DNA of 33,862 bases from Gordonia sp. 'Campus' (GCF_022206305.1 NZ_JAKOIW010000015.1:1-33862); one strand, 5' to 3'. Positions 22,321 to 31,896 are shown, numbered from the stretch's first letter. Notes: generated by a model not told the origin, from the sequence alone. Numbers and translations are program-made.

Positions 22321-24286
22321 TCTGCCTGTTCTGGGCCTCGCTCACCTGGACCGGCCGTTCGACTACCTCGTCGACGCCGACCAGGACGAGAGTGCGGTGC
22401 CGGGAGTGCGGGTGCGTGTGCGCTTCTCGGGCCGTCTCGTCGACGGTTATCTCCTCGAGCGCATCGAGACCAGCGATCACCCGGGCAAGCTCGGCTGGCT
22501 CGACCGTGTCGTATCCGCCGAGCCGGTGCTGACACCCGAGCTGGCCGTGCTGTGCCGCGCGGTCGCCGACCGTTACGCCGGCACGATGGGCGACGTCGTC
22601 CGCCTGGCCATCCCGCCTCGGCATGCGCGTACCGAGAGGGAGACGACCCCGGAACCGACCGCGGTCGTCGAGACCCCCGATCTGGCGGGGTGGGAGCGAT
22701 ATCAGCTCGCCGATGCCTACTTCGAGAGCCTCGCCGACGGTCATCCGCGTGCGGTCTGGCAGGCACTACCGGGGGAGGACTGGCCACGTCGCCTCGCCGA
22801 ACTCGCGGCCGCGACGCTCGCTCAGGGGCGCGGATGCATCCTCGTCGTCCCCGATCAACGTGACCTCGACCGTGTGTGGGCCGAATGTGAACCGCTCATC
22901 GGAGATCGCGGGGTCGCGTTGTCGGCGGGTCTGGGACCCACCGCCCGCTACCGACGATGGCTGGCCGTGCGTCGCGGTGCCGCCCAGCTCGTGATCGGCA
23001 CCCGCAGTGCGGTGTTCGCACCCGTCGCCGACCTCGGCCTGGTCGTGGTGTGGGACGACGGCGACGACAGCATGGCCGACCCTCGTGCGCCGTACCCGCA
23101 CCCACGCGAGGTGGCCGTACTCCGTTCGCATCACTCGAAGTGCGGGATGTTGCTCGGCGGTTTCGCGCGGAGCGCCGAGGCACAGGCGCTCGTCGCGTCC
23201 GGGTGGGCACACGACCTCGTCGCCGAACGGGCGACCGTACGACGCCACACCCCCCGGGTGCAGGCCATCTCCGACGACGATCGTCAGATCGCCCGGGACC
23301 CGATGGCGCGGTCGGCGCGCATCCCCGAAGTCGCGTTCGACGCCGCCCGATCGGCGTTCGCGGCCGACAAACCGGTGGTGTTCAGCGTTCCCCGTCGCGG
23401 TTACGTACCGTCCCTGGCGTGCACCCGATGCCGGGAGCACGCGCGGTGCCGGGCCTGCCACGGACCGATGCAGCTCGACGCCGATCAGCGATTGAGCTGT
23501 CGATGGTGCGGGCGGCCGGAACGGTCCTTCCGCTGCCCGGAATGCGGGAACACCTCGGTGCGCGCGACGGTCACCGGGGCACGACGCACCGCGGAGGAGC
23601 TGGGGCGGGCGTTCGCCGGGGTCCCGGTCGTGACCAGCGGTGGTGACACGATTCTCGACGAGATCGAACCGGGCGCGCGCCTCGTCGTGTCGACGCCGGG
23701 CGCCGAACCCGTCGCGCCGGGCGGTTACGGCGCGGCCGTCGTCGTCGACACCTGGGCGCAACTGGATCGCGCCGACCTGCGCGCCGAAGAACACGCGGTG
23801 CGGAGGTGGATGGCTCTGGCGGCCATGGTGACCGCACACGGTGACGGCGGACGGGTGGTGATCGTCGCGGACTCGTCACTGGCACCGGTGCAGGCCCTGA
23901 TCCGTTGGGACCCCGTCGGTTTCGCAACCATGCAACTGAATCAGCGCGTGGAATTGGGCTTCCCGCCCGCCGTGACGATGGCGTCGGTCGACGGCCCCAC
24001 TGGGGTCATCACCGATTTCGTCGAGCATCTCGAATTGCCCGACGACGCCGACGTTCTCGGTCCCGTCCCGTTGCCACCGGGGGTACGGCCCCCGGCGGGA
24101 AGCGCGGAATGGGAGGCTGCTGCCCCGGCCGACGCAGACAAAGAGATGGACCGGATCCTCGTTCGCCTGCCGCGCAGGCACGGACGGCTGCTGGCGGAGG
24201 CGCTCGTCGCCGGACAGGTGCGTCGCAACACTCATCGCGAGACCGGGCCGATCCGGGTGCAGATCGATCCGCCTACGATCGGATGA
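22310..24286 (+). CDS. priA: Primosomal protein N' (PriA), actinobacterial form without helicase motifs
   Basis: Replication-restart protein that recognises stalled forks. 658 residues from GTG 22310, the only standard in-frame start near the conserved [21 protein letters not shown]. The N-terminal 3'-DNA-binding domain ([16 protein letters not shown]) is good. In the helicase region there is no GxGKT Walker A (the position reads [11 protein letters not shown]) and the DEAH box reads WDDGDDS, so ATPase activity is not expected. The zinc-binding cysteines are kept ([15 protein letters not shown] and [17 protein letters not shown], about residues 375-420), as is the C-terminal domain. Loss of the helicase motifs is usual in actinobacterial PriA. 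It overlaps fmt at its 3' end. Confidence 0.9.
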   Translation: MARVLPVLGLAHLDRPFDYLVDADQDESAVPGVRVRVRFSGRLVDGYLLERIETSDHPGKLGWLDRVVSAEPVLTPELAVLCRAVADRYAGTMGDVVRLAIPPRHARTERETTPEPTAVVETPDLAGWERYQLADAYFESLADGHPRAVWQALPGEDWPRRLAELAAATLAQGRGCILVVPDQRDLDRVWAECEPLIGDRGVALSAGLGPTARYRRWLAVRRGAAQLVIGTRSAVFAPVADLGLVVVWDDGDDSMADPRAPYPHPREVAVLRSHHSKCGMLLGGFARSAEAQALVASGWAHDLVAERATVRRHTPRVQAISDDDRQIARDPMARSARIPEVAFDAARSAFAADKPVVFSVPRRGYVPSLACTRCREHARCRACHGPMQLDADQRLSCRWCGRPERSFRCPECGNTSVRATVTGARRTAEELGRAFAGVPVVTSGGDTILDEIEPGARLVVSTPGAEPVAPGGYGAAVVVDTWAQLDRADLRAEEHAVRRWMALAAMVTAHGDGGRVVIVADSSLAPVQALIRWDPVGFATMQLNQRVELGFPPAVTMASVDGPTGVITDFVEHLELPDDADVLGPVPLPPGVRPPAGSAEWEAAAPADADKEMDRILVRLPRRHGRLLAEALVAGQVRRNTHRETGPIRVQIDPPTIG

Positions 24287-25245
24287 TGCGCATCGTTTTC
24301 GCCGGGACCCCGGAGGTCGCCGTCCCGTCGTTGCAGGCCCTCATCGATTCGCCACACGACGTCGTCGGGGTGATCACCCGTCCCGACGCCGTGTCCGGTC
24401 GCGGCCGCAAGGTCGTCCGGTCGTCCGTCGGGGTGCTCGCGGATCAGCACGGCCTGGAGGTGATCACCCCGCGGCGGTTGTCCGAGCCCGACGTCGACGA
24501 GGTCCTCCGTCGCTGGGCCCCGGACTGCGGTGCCGTCGTCGCCTACGGCGGGCTCGTCCCGCCCGGGCTGCTCGACCTGCCCACGCACGGATGGATCAAC
24601 CTGCATTTCTCGGTGCTTCCCGCCTGGCGCGGCGCCGCCCCGGTTCAGGCCGCGATCGCCGCGGGCGACGAGGTGACCGGCGCGAGTACCTTCCGCCTGG
24701 AGAAGGGGCTCGACACCGGCCCCGTCTTCGGTGTGCTCACCGAGACGATCCGGCCGACCGACACCAGCGGCGATCTGCTGGGGCGTCTTGCCGACGCCGG
24801 TTCGGGACTGCTGCTGTCGACCCTCGACGGACTCGAGGCCGGGGGCCTCGTGCCCGAGCCGCAACCGTCGACGGGCGTGAGTCACGCACCCAAGGTCGAG
24901 GTGGACGACGCCCGCATCCGGTGGGACCTGCCTGCGCACATCATCGATCGTCTGGTCCGGGCATACACCCCGTCGCCCGGACCGTGGACGAGTCTCGACG
25001 ATGCCAGGATCAAGATCGGTCCGCTCAGGGTTGTCGAGGCGGCTGGCGACCAGGCACTCCCGGAGGCCGTTCGTGACGGGTCGCTGCCTCCGGGCACCCT
25101 CGCCGTCACGAAGAAGGCGGTGTTCGTCGGAACCGGTTCACAGCCGGTGGCTCTCGGCACGGTACAGCCGCCCGGCAAGAAGCCGATGCCGGCCGCCGAC
25201 TGGGCGCGCGGCGCGCGCCTGACCGACGGGACGGTGCTCGGATGA
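24286..25245 (+). CDS. fmt: Methionyl-tRNA formyltransferase
   Basis: Formylates initiator Met-tRNA with 10-formyltetrahydrofolate. 319 residues. [16 protein letters not shown] is the typical start. [21 protein letters not shown] contains the catalytic Asn/His and the SLLP-type loop, and the nearby [16 protein letters not shown] completes the formyl-transfer domain. The C-terminal OB-like domain starts near residue 205. The ATG at 24286 overlaps the priA stop by one base; the ATG at 24283 (ATGA overlap) would add one Met and is equally likely. The stop overlaps the rsmB ATG. Confidence 0.95.
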   Translation: MRIVFAGTPEVAVPSLQALIDSPHDVVGVITRPDAVSGRGRKVVRSSVGVLADQHGLEVITPRRLSEPDVDEVLRRWAPDCGAVVAYGGLVPPGLLDLPTHGWINLHFSVLPAWRGAAPVQAAIAAGDEVTGASTFRLEKGLDTGPVFGVLTETIRPTDTSGDLLGRLADAGSGLLLSTLDGLEAGGLVPEPQPSTGVSHAPKVEVDDARIRWDLPAHIIDRLVRAYTPSPGPWTSLDDARIKIGPLRVVEAAGDQALPEAVRDGSLPPGTLAVTKKAVFVGTGSQPVALGTVQPPGKKPMPAADWARGARLTDGTVLG

Positions 25246-26696
25246 GCGCGGAACGAAGGGACTCCCGCGGACGCGGCCCCGGCAGACGAGAAAGCAGCGG
25301 TCGGCGCGAGAACCCCGGGAAGAACACCGCGAAGTTCCGGCAGAAGGATCTGGACCCGGCTCGGGTCGCCGCCCGCGACACGCTGCGCGCGGTGCGGGAG
25401 CGTGACGCGTATGCGAACCTCGTTCTGCCGAAAATGCTGCGCGAGAGGCGGATCGAGGGACGCGATGCCGCCTTCGCCACCGAGCTCGCCTACGGCACGG
25501 CACGGGCGCAGGGGTTGGTGGATGCGGTGATCGAGTCGGCTGCCCAGCGGCCCGTCGCCGACATCGACGGCAAGGTCCTGGACGTGTTGCGGCTCGGTAC
25601 CTATCAGCTGCTGAGGACGAGGGTCGGCGCACACGCCGCGGTGTCCACCTCCGTCGACATCGTCCGCTCCGAAAACGGTATGGGGCCCTCGGGGTTCGCG
25701 AATGCCGTACTGCGGAAGGTGTCGCAGAAGACCGAGGAGATGTGGGTCGACGAGCTGGCCCCGTCGCCTGCCGAAGACCTCGTCGGCTATCTCGCGTTCC
25801 AGTACGCCCATCCGCGATGGATCGCCGAAGTCTTCCGCGACGCGCTCGGCGGTTCGGCCGGTCAGCTGCAGGCGGCCCTGGCCGCCGACGACGAACGGCC
25901 GCCCGTGCACCTGGTCGCGAGGCCCGGCTTCATGACGGCAGAAGAACTGGCGCTGACCAGCGGTGGCGACGTCGGCGACTACTCGCCGTATTGCGTGTAC
26001 CTTCCCGGTGGTGATCCGGCGGACGTCGCGGCCATCCGTGAGGGTTACGCGGGTGTGCAGGACGAGGGCAGTCAACTGGTCGCGCGTGCGGTCGCCGTGG
26101 CCGAGGTCGCCGACGACGGTGGCCGATGGCTCGACATGTGCGCCGGCCCTGGTGGAAAGGCCGCCCTCATCGGTTCGCTCGCCGAGATCGACGGTGCGCG
26201 ACTCGATGCCGTCGAGGTGTCCGACCATCGCGCGGACCTGATCCGCAAGGTGGTGTCGGATCTGCCGGTGACGATCCACGTCGCTGACGCCCGGTCGAGT
26301 GGTCTCGATGAGGGGTTCGACAGAATCCTGCTCGACGCGCCGTGTTCGGGACTCGGGTCACTGCGACGACGACCCGAATCACGTTGGCGCCGCAAGCCTT
26401 CCGACGTCGATGAACTGGTCGTCTTGCAGAAGGAGTTGCTCACCGAGGCCCTGCGTCTGGTGAAACCCGGTGGTGTGGTGATCTATTCGACCTGCTCACC
26501 GCATCCGGCCGAGACGACGGCTGTGGTGGCCGATGTGGTGGCGTCGGTCGACGGCGTGCGTCAGCTCGATGCGCGCCCACTCGTGACGGTGGGCAAGCTC
26601 GGTGCTGATCTACTCGGCGACGGCCCGCATGTCCAGCTGTGGCCGCATGTTCACGGCACGGATGCGATGTTCCTGGCGGCGTTGACGCGGGAGTGA
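25242..26696 (+). CDS. rsmB: 16S rRNA m5C967-type methyltransferase RsmB (Fmu/Sun)
   Basis: SAM-dependent methyltransferase for cytosine-5 of 16S rRNA. 484 residues. A basic Arg/Gly-rich leader (about 1-30) is followed by a NusB-like RNA-binding domain ([21 protein letters not shown] to about 180) and a Rossmann methyltransferase domain with the SAM site [30 protein letters not shown] (Cys368) and [11 protein letters not shown] (Cys418) hold the two catalytic cysteines of the family. The ATG overlaps the fmt stop (ATGA). It ends three bases before the convergent AHSA1-type gene, with no terminator between. Confidence 0.94.
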   Translation: MSAERRDSRGRGPGRRESSGRRENPGKNTAKFRQKDLDPARVAARDTLRAVRERDAYANLVLPKMLRERRIEGRDAAFATELAYGTARAQGLVDAVIESAAQRPVADIDGKVLDVLRLGTYQLLRTRVGAHAAVSTSVDIVRSENGMGPSGFANAVLRKVSQKTEEMWVDELAPSPAEDLVGYLAFQYAHPRWIAEVFRDALGGSAGQLQAALAADDERPPVHLVARPGFMTAEELALTSGGDVGDYSPYCVYLPGGDPADVAAIREGYAGVQDEGSQLVARAVAVAEVADDGGRWLDMCAGPGGKAALIGSLAEIDGARLDAVEVSDHRADLIRKVVSDLPVTIHVADARSSGLDEGFDRILLDAPCSGLGSLRRRPESRWRRKPSDVDELVVLQKELLTEALRLVKPGGVVIYSTCSPHPAETTAVVADVVASVDGVRQLDARPLVTVGKLGADLLGDGPHVQLWPHVHGTDAMFLAALTRE

Positions 26697-26699
26697 TCC

Positions 26700-27185
26700 T
26701 CAGGGATGCGACGCCGCCACGTTCTCGACGAGAGCAGCGAGTGCGGCGGTGACCGAACCCCAGCCGTCGAGGAATCCGAGCTCGCTGTGCCGAGTGCAAT
26801 CGCTCGGATTGCCGTGCCGCACAACGACGTCGTACTCGGTCCCGTCGCTGTGCTCGGTCAGCGTGATCTCCGCGGTCATGGGGACCGGTGCGGGCCTCGC
26901 GGGGCGCCAAGAGCTGTCGACCGCATTGGTGAAGACGAGCCGGTGATGGGGCTTCACGACGAGGAACACTGCGTCCATGTGCGGGACGAACGTGGCACCG
27001 TCATCACTCATCCTGGTGACGATCGCGCCGCCGGGGCGCGCCTCTAGCCGGTCGACGCGGGTGACCGTCGGCGCCGGCGTCCACCACTTCGCGAACTGTT
27101 CGGGGCGGGTCCATGCGTCCCAGATGCGTTCGCGCGGAGCGCGGATCACGCGGTGCAGGGTCAGGTCGAGTGCGGGGTCGATCAT
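26700..27185 (-). CDS. SRPBCC/AHSA1-family protein
   Basis: 161 residues of the START-like SRPBCC fold, AHSA1 branch, which forms a deep hydrophobic pocket; the ligand is unknown. The family start is clear: LTLHRVIRAPRERIWDAWTRPEQFAKWW, then a beta-rich middle (VTRMSDDGATFVPHMDAVFLVVKPHHRLVFTN) and the C-terminal helix GFLDGWGSVTAALAALVEN. The ATG at 27185 overlaps the stop of the upstream ArsR-type gene (ATGA), so the two form an operon. Such regulator-AHSA1 pairs are common in actinobacteria and their biological role is mostly unknown. It is convergent with rsmB. Confidence 0.85.
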   Translation of the reverse strand: MIDPALDLTLHRVIRAPRERIWDAWTRPEQFAKWWTPAPTVTRVDRLEARPGGAIVTRMSDDGATFVPHMDAVFLVVKPHHRLVFTNAVDSSWRPARPAPVPMTAEITLTEHSDGTEYDVVVRHGNPSDCTRHSELGFLDGWGSVTAALAALVENVAASHP

Positions 27186-27520
27186 CGGTCGTTCTCCTCG
27201 ATGTGGGTGACGAAGTCTTCAAGTCGGTCGGTGCGTTCGGTCCAGACCACGCGCTGGTGTTCGAGCCACGTCGACACGCGCCTCAACCGACGACGGTCAA
27301 GCGTGCACATTCGCGTTCGACCCGTCTTCTTGGTCATGACGAGTCCGCTGTCCTCGAGGATGCGCAGGTGCTTCATGAAGGACGGCAGGGTCATCGGGAA
27401 GGGATCGGCGAGCTCCCCGACACTGGCCGGCCCGCGCCCCAGGCGTTCGACGACCGCACGGCGCGTGGGGTCGGAGAGCGCGCCGAAGATGTCGTCCAAA
27501 GGGGCTGAACCATGTGCCAT
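27182..27520 (-). CDS. ArsR-family winged-helix transcription regulator
   Basis: 112 residues from the ATG at 27520. LDDIFGALSDPTRRAVVERLGRGPASVGELA and LPSFMKHLRILEDSGLVMTKKTGRTRMCTL are the helix-turn-helix and wing of the ArsR type that accompanies AHSA1 proteins. The metal-binding ELCVCDL motif of true arsenic sensors is missing (only Cys72), so it should not sense metals through that site. A longer form from a TTG at 27556 or GTG at 27535 is possible, and no start has a ribosome-binding site. It probably controls its own operon; GCTAAGT occurs twice in its upstream region (27524-27530 and 27559-27565). Confidence 0.85.
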   Translation of the reverse strand: MAHGSAPLDDIFGALSDPTRRAVVERLGRGPASVGELADPFPMTLPSFMKHLRILEDSGLVMTKKTGRTRMCTLDRRRLRRVSTWLEHQRVVWTERTDRLEDFVTHIEENDR

Positions 27521-27618
27521 GTGGCTAAGTGTCACAGAGGTCGTCACTGAACTCAATAGCTAAGTATCTTCGAGTCTCATCTGATGTGAATGAGGCCCCG
27601 AAGCAGCCGGTATTCGTG

Positions 27619-27624
27619 TAGTAT
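27619..27624 (+). promoter_or_regulatory. -10 box (TAGTAT) of the HNH gene, leaderless
   Basis: TAGTAT ends seven bases before the ATG at 27632, the distance expected for a leaderless transcript. There is no Shine-Dalgarno. The box abuts and shares one base with a possible LexA site. Confidence 0.5.
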
Positions 27625-27639
27625 CGAACGTATGAGCGA
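27624..27639. promoter_or_regulatory. Imperfect LexA (SOS) box over the HNH gene start
   Basis: TCGAAC-GTAT-GAGCGA compared with the actinobacterial SOS box TCGAAC-N4-GTTCGA: the left half is perfect and the right half matches at four of six bases. It covers the expected transcription start and the ATG, a good place for repression. SOS control of 13E12-type genes is reported in mycobacteria as I recall; here it is inferred. Confidence 0.45.
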
Positions 27640-28966
27640 GACCGGTGCTACGCAAACTGAGGTTGATGCCGACGGCCTGCGGCTGCTGATGAATCGTCTC
27701 GCGCTGATGCGGCCCGGCGCGGACGAAGCGGAGTCGGTTCAGCGCTTGACCCTGCTCGAGGAGATCAAGTCGGCGTGTACTTCGGCCCAGGTTCGGCAGA
27801 CCGTCAACCTCGATGAGCTGCGTGCGGCGGACGAGGCTGTCCGGAACGTCCCAGAGCGCAAGCGCGGCCGTGGGCTCGCCGCCGAAGTGGGTCTGGCACG
27901 CAAGGTGTCCCCGCGGAAGGGAAGTCAATACCTCGGTTTCGCCCGTGCTCTGGGGCATGAGATGCCGCACACGATGGCGGCACTCACCGTAGGAGTCCTC
28001 ACGGAGTGGCGCGCCACGATCCTGGTTCGCGAGACCGCCTATCTGACACGTGAATCGCGTGAAGAGGTGGACCGTCGCATCTGTGGAGATTCCGCGACGC
28101 TGGTGGGTATGTCCGATCGCGAGATCGAGGCGCTCGCCAAGTCTCATGCCTACGAGTTGGAAGCCGAAGCGGTGGTGGCTCGTAAGGCCAAGGCGGAGAG
28201 GGATCGTCACGTCAGTGTCCGGCCCGCACCCGATCTGATGACGCAATTATCGGCACTTCTACCACTGACGGACGGGATCGCGGTGTACGCGGCGCTAAAA
28301 AAGCACGCCGACTCGGTATGCGGTTCTGACGATCGGACGCACGCCCAGGTCATGACGGACACGCTCATCGAACGTGTCACTGGTCGATCTGTCGCCGAGC
28401 CGACGCCGGTGGCGGTGAATCTAGTCTTGTCCGACCGCTCTTTGTTCGGTGTCGACGATTCGGCTGCGGACGTTCCGGGTTTCGGCCCGATCCCGGCGAC
28501 CGTCGCACGCCTCCTCGTCGCCGATTCGATGGCCCCCGGCGATGAGACCTCATCGACCTTGCGTCGGCTGTACGCCCGCCCGGCCGACGGCGCGCTTGTG
28601 GCCATGGAATCGCGATCGCGCGGCTTCCCACCTGCTCTCGCTCGATACATCCGTCTGCGAGATCAACGGTGCCGAACCCCATACTGCGGTGCGCCGATTG
28701 CTGAGATCGACCACGCGACAGCGCATCGCAGGTCCGGTCCGACCAGTGCGGAGAACGCCGATGGAATTTGTGTCATCCACAACCGCGCCAAGGAGGCTGC
28801 CGGTTGGAGCTACAACGCCCGGGTCGTCGACGGTGTGCACGTGATAGACGTGATCACACCCACCGGTGGGCGGCACATCAGTGCTGCACCGGCTGCCATC
28901 GGACATCGTCCGTCGTCTCGCAGCGAGGTCGAGACACGACTACTGCAGCTACTCGCCGCAGCGTGA
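27632..28966 (+). CDS. DUF222 / HNH endonuclease domain protein (13E12 repeat family)
   Basis: 444 residues. The N-terminal DUF222 part (about 10-320) contains LVGMSDREIEALAK and the conserved run with KAKAERDRHVSVRPAPDLM. The C-terminal HNH nuclease domain reads IRLRDQRCRTPYCGAPIAEIDHATAHR, then GICVIHNRAKEAAGW: the DH, Asn and final His-Asn are present, as is one CxxxxC zinc pair. These proteins occur in many copies in mycobacteria and relatives; their role is uncertain, with mobile or DNA-damage functions suggested. The ATG at 27632 is chosen over a GTG at 27590 because of the -10 box just before it. It uses a TTA Leu codon at 28247-28249, rare in such a genome, and fits an accessory gene. 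Confidence 0.85.
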   Translation: MSETGATQTEVDADGLRLLMNRLALMRPGADEAESVQRLTLLEEIKSACTSAQVRQTVNLDELRAADEAVRNVPERKRGRGLAAEVGLARKVSPRKGSQYLGFARALGHEMPHTMAALTVGVLTEWRATILVRETAYLTRESREEVDRRICGDSATLVGMSDREIEALAKSHAYELEAEAVVARKAKAERDRHVSVRPAPDLMTQLSALLPLTDGIAVYAALKKHADSVCGSDDRTHAQVMTDTLIERVTGRSVAEPTPVAVNLVLSDRSLFGVDDSAADVPGFGPIPATVARLLVADSMAPGDETSSTLRRLYARPADGALVAMESRSRGFPPALARYIRLRDQRCRTPYCGAPIAEIDHATAHRRSGPTSAENADGICVIHNRAKEAAGWSYNARVVDGVHVIDVITPTGGRHISAAPAAIGHRPSSRSEVETRLLQLLAAA

Positions 28967-29003
28967 CTGTGGACGGAACCGGCACGGTGGCGCTCCGTCG
29001 TAT

Positions 29004-29032
29004 TAAGTTGTTCGTCGTGGCGGTGTGCCACG
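29004..29032 (+). promoter_or_regulatory. -10 box and 5' hairpin before the EspC-like gene
   Basis: TAAGTT (29004-29009) fits TANNNT, with a start expected near 29016. CGTGGC (29016-29021) and GCCACG (29027-29032) form a 6-bp hairpin with a 5-base loop right at the predicted RNA 5' end. A GGGGG run at about 29051-29055 may be the ribosome-binding site for the ATG at 29063. Confidence 0.35.
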
Positions 29033-29062
29033 TCGTCTGTTGCTGCAAACTCGGGGGTTTGT

Positions 29063-29371
29063 ATGGCTGAGCGGTTCGGTGTCGAGGAATTGGGTGTCAT
29101 CACCGGAGTCGGGGACGCCCTGGGACGATGCTCCGCGGACACGCGGGCCCTCTGGTCCGGGAAATCGGCATTCGGTGACGCGTCCAGCGCCATGCCGGCA
29201 TCCGCCATCGGAGCAGAGTGTGCAGGAAAGGACGACATCGTCCGAGCACTGCTGGGCCGGGCGGCGGCGAGGATGGATCAGGTTGCTCAGACCTGCTACC
29301 AGGCGGCGGGCGACGTCGCCGACACCGAAGAGTCGCTGGCCAGCGGTTTTCGGGCGATCAGCGAGTTCTGA
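29063..29371 (+). CDS. EspC-like small protein, candidate type VII secretion target
   Basis: 102 residues, helical, with no signal peptide. The pattern of an N-terminal helix, a Gly/Ala-rich middle (SAFGDASSAMPASAIGAEC) and a C-terminal helix (CYQAAGDVADTEESLASGF) fits the EspC/DUF2580 group of WXG100-related proteins. A WSG triad is at 31-33. The export motif YxxxD/E is not exact: Tyr is followed by Asp at +5, not +4. It has three cysteines (23, 53, 79), unusual for this group. The stop overlaps the ATG of the 841-residue protein by one base, as small partner proteins often lie directly upstream of large type VII substrates. No ESX secretion machinery gene is in the window. The family call is by pattern only. 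Confidence 0.6.
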   Translation: MAERFGVEELGVITGVGDALGRCSADTRALWSGKSAFGDASSAMPASAIGAECAGKDDIVRALLGRAAARMDQVAQTCYQAAGDVADTEESLASGFRAISEF

Positions 29372-31896
29372 TGACGCGACCATCGCGGTCCACCGTCAAC
29401 GGTTGGGACCTGATGTCGCTCGATGCCGCGGCCACGGCGCTCGACGCGGCGGTGACCGATCTGCGTGATCTGACGCAGCGAATGGCGGATGCGCCGATGC
29501 GGGCAGGCGACTCGAGAAAGTGGATGGGGGACTCGCAACTCGGCTGCGAGAACCGTACCGAGTCGGATCGTGTCGAGATCAACAAACTCGGCTCCGACCT
29601 CACCCACGCCGCCACCGTCCTCCGGGACACGGCGTCAGCGATCAGCCCGAATCGCACCACCGCGCTGATCAAGGCGCTCGGGTTGGAACGAGACCAGTTC
29701 AGTGTGGCCGACGACTGGACTGTCCGAGACACTCGCGACTACGCCGCCGAACTCACTGGTGTCGAGGCGGGCAGCGCGACCGAACGGGCAATTCTCGACG
29801 CTCAGGCGGCACGTGCCGAAGAAGCCAGGACCGCAACGCTGTCGCTGCACTCTCTGGCCGATCAGATGGGCGAAGACGACCGCAACGGCGCGCGGGTTCT
29901 CGCCACCGCTTTCGGTGACGCGGGAGCCAACGCTCCCATCAGCTCCAGCTATTCGCCCGGGCAGGCGAGCATCGACGTCCAGGCGATCATGAGCGGTACC
30001 GCGACAATCGAGCAGAAGGGGCGGTTCTTCCGCGCTACCAGTCTGACCTCGGAACAGCGAGCGGCGCTGGCGCGCGGCGATCACGCGGTGATTCCCAAGG
30101 AGCAATTCGATTACCTGAAGGCGATCTACACGCCCACTTGGGGTCCGGGCCCGCAAGGACAGCCGTTCTCCCTCGAGGCACTGAAGTCCTTCGGCGACAA
30201 GTACACCGGCGCGGAACGAGAGAACTTCAAGCAAGGGCTCGCCGATGGCGTGTTCATGCTCGGGAATCCACACCTGCGGACCGAGCAGACAGAATCGAAT
30301 GTCCTCTCCGACATCTATAGGACGAGCCCGCCGTTCGTGAGCGGCGGGATGCGGGAGCTACCGGCGCCCATCCGGGACCTACTGAGTGGGCAGGCAGCGT
30401 CGAAGGCGAGTATCTCCAACGACCCGTCCGGTCAGCACGGCACCCGGATGATGGATGTCACGCGCCTCGATTCCTTCGAAGACTTCAACAGCCTCGTGGA
30501 CGTGTTGGAGCATCGCACCGAGGACTCGGGTAACGCCGCATACGGGTCTCAATCGGTTCAACTGGGGAGTGACGTCGACCGGGCGCTCATCGCCCGCGCG
30601 AGCGAGATCGCCGGCGGGGATCACAACGAGCGCTACGTCTCTGATCGGAACGAGACAATCTCACACTCGTCCGTCGAGAGGCTGCTCGACAGAATGCTGG
30701 GAGTCGCCGGATCCGACCACATTGCCGTCCACGATGCGGTGTTGGGGACGACGGGGGGATCCCATTCGGCGATGCCCATCGTTCACGACCTTGGCGGCGG
30801 CGAAAAGCCCTACGACGCATCCCGGGCAATGAAAGACCTCTTCCAGTTCGACTGGACCGACAAGGCGGGACGCGAGAACGACGGTATCAATCGGTTGTTC
30901 AACTGGATGCCGGAAGTCGCAAGCACTCCCGACGGCGTATCTGCCGAGCGTATGGCTGACGGAATAAGGTCCGGCGAGGTCGCCAGTGAGCTGGCTCGGA
31001 TCATTGCCGAAAACAAGAGTGACTTCCAGGACATGAACGGCGGGTCCGCTTCGCTGGGTGAAGTCAACGCCGAGCTGACGCGAACTCTCGCAAACGCAAT
31101 CGGTCCGTACGTGGCCGAGCTCGCCGGCGTGGACCCCACGCTGTTCGATACCCGGGGAGTGACCGCGCTCGACGAAGCGAACCAGTTCAAAGCGCTGTTC
31201 CAAATCCTCGACTCGGACCCTGACGCGGGACGTGTGATGAACACCCATGCACTATGGCAAGCCAACGTCTTGGAGCAGGTATTCGGGCACGACCCGGAGC
31301 GAACCGATCTTGGAGAGATGGTAGCAAGATTGCATGGTGGAATGGCTTCTGGAATGAATTCAATGTTGGATGAGGACTCTGCGGATCGTCGATACGATGC
31401 GGCAAGAAATTACGCTCTTGCGGGTGCCACATTTGATTCAATCAAGGCGGCCGGGTCGGCCATTCCGGGGTTGAGTCCGATTTTGAAAGCCGTTATCGAC
31501 GTGTCGGCTCCATCGCTGCGGATCGACGCAATCGGACTTCCCCCAGATCCGGACGCAATCGAGTCAGCGACAAAGTTCGACGCGTTGCGTGCGAGCCTAT
31601 ATCACAGTACAAGCGACGGTCTTGTGTACGAGGACATTCTCGAAGGCTACATCTCGCGACATCCCGAGTTTGTCGACTCTGCCGAGTTCCGGTCAATTTA
31701 TGGCGCGCGTGCAGAGAATCCCGAGTTCCTCAAATCGCTGGCAGATGGGGGACTCCCGGCTGGCTGGGATGAGAAAGTGTTGAAGAACGTTGTGCAGGAC
31801 ATCATTGGGGGACACGGAAGTTACTTCTTTTCGGATTATAACGGTCAACTCGCCCGAATGAAGGACAAGGACTTTCCGGATGGTGCCGGATGGTGA
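29371..31896 (+). CDS. Large WXG-domain protein, 'TPR repeat region' type; candidate type VII-secreted effector
   Basis: 841 residues, function unknown. The first 95 residues look like a WXG100-type helical hairpin: NGWDLMSLDAAATALDAAV, then WMG at 51-53 and GSDLTHAATVLRDTASAI. The rest is helix-rich and resembles the actinobacterial 'TPR repeat region' proteins related to M. tuberculosis Rv2082 and Rv3899c (from memory). A segment near 690-725 is hydrophobic and Gly/Pro-containing (AAGSAIPGLSPILKAVIDVSA). There is no signal peptide, catalytic motif or known toxin domain that I recognise. G+C falls along the gene, from about 73% at the start to about 62% in the middle and about 50% at the end by line counts. 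The start overlaps the EspC-like gene; the stop overlaps the lipoprotein gene. Confidence 0.65.
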   Translation: MTRPSRSTVNGWDLMSLDAAATALDAAVTDLRDLTQRMADAPMRAGDSRKWMGDSQLGCENRTESDRVEINKLGSDLTHAATVLRDTASAISPNRTTALIKALGLERDQFSVADDWTVRDTRDYAAELTGVEAGSATERAILDAQAARAEEARTATLSLHSLADQMGEDDRNGARVLATAFGDAGANAPISSSYSPGQASIDVQAIMSGTATIEQKGRFFRATSLTSEQRAALARGDHAVIPKEQFDYLKAIYTPTWGPGPQGQPFSLEALKSFGDKYTGAERENFKQGLADGVFMLGNPHLRTEQTESNVLSDIYRTSPPFVSGGMRELPAPIRDLLSGQAASKASISNDPSGQHGTRMMDVTRLDSFEDFNSLVDVLEHRTEDSGNAAYGSQSVQLGSDVDRALIARASEIAGGDHNERYVSDRNETISHSSVERLLDRMLGVAGSDHIAVHDAVLGTTGGSHSAMPIVHDLGGGEKPYDASRAMKDLFQFDWTDKAGRENDGINRLFNWMPEVASTPDGVSAERMADGIRSGEVASELARIIAENKSDFQDMNGGSASLGEVNAELTRTLANAIGPYVAELAGVDPTLFDTRGVTALDEANQFKALFQILDSDPDAGRVMNTHALWQANVLEQVFGHDPERTDLGEMVARLHGGMASGMNSMLDEDSADRRYDAARNYALAGATFDSIKAAGSAIPGLSPILKAVIDVSAPSLRIDAIGLPPDPDAIESATKFDALRASLYHSTSDGLVYEDILEGYISRHPEFVDSAEFRSIYGARAENPEFLKSLADGGLPAGWDEKVLKNVVQDIIGGHGSYFFSDYNGQLARMKDKDFPDGAGW

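Noticed and set aside
27182..27556. Arsenic or metal resistance regulator
   Set aside because: The ArsR fold is clear, but the cysteine metal-binding motif is missing and the partner gene is AHSA1-type with no metal transporter or reductase.
28967..29000. Terminator after the DUF222/HNH gene
   Set aside because: Only a 5-bp inverted repeat (ACGGA/TCCGT) with a 16-base loop is present, too weak to support.
31320..31896. Toxin domain at the end of the large WXG-domain protein
   Set aside because: The G+C drop and position suggest it, but no nuclease, ADP-ribosyl or deaminase motif could be seen, so no toxin activity is claimed.
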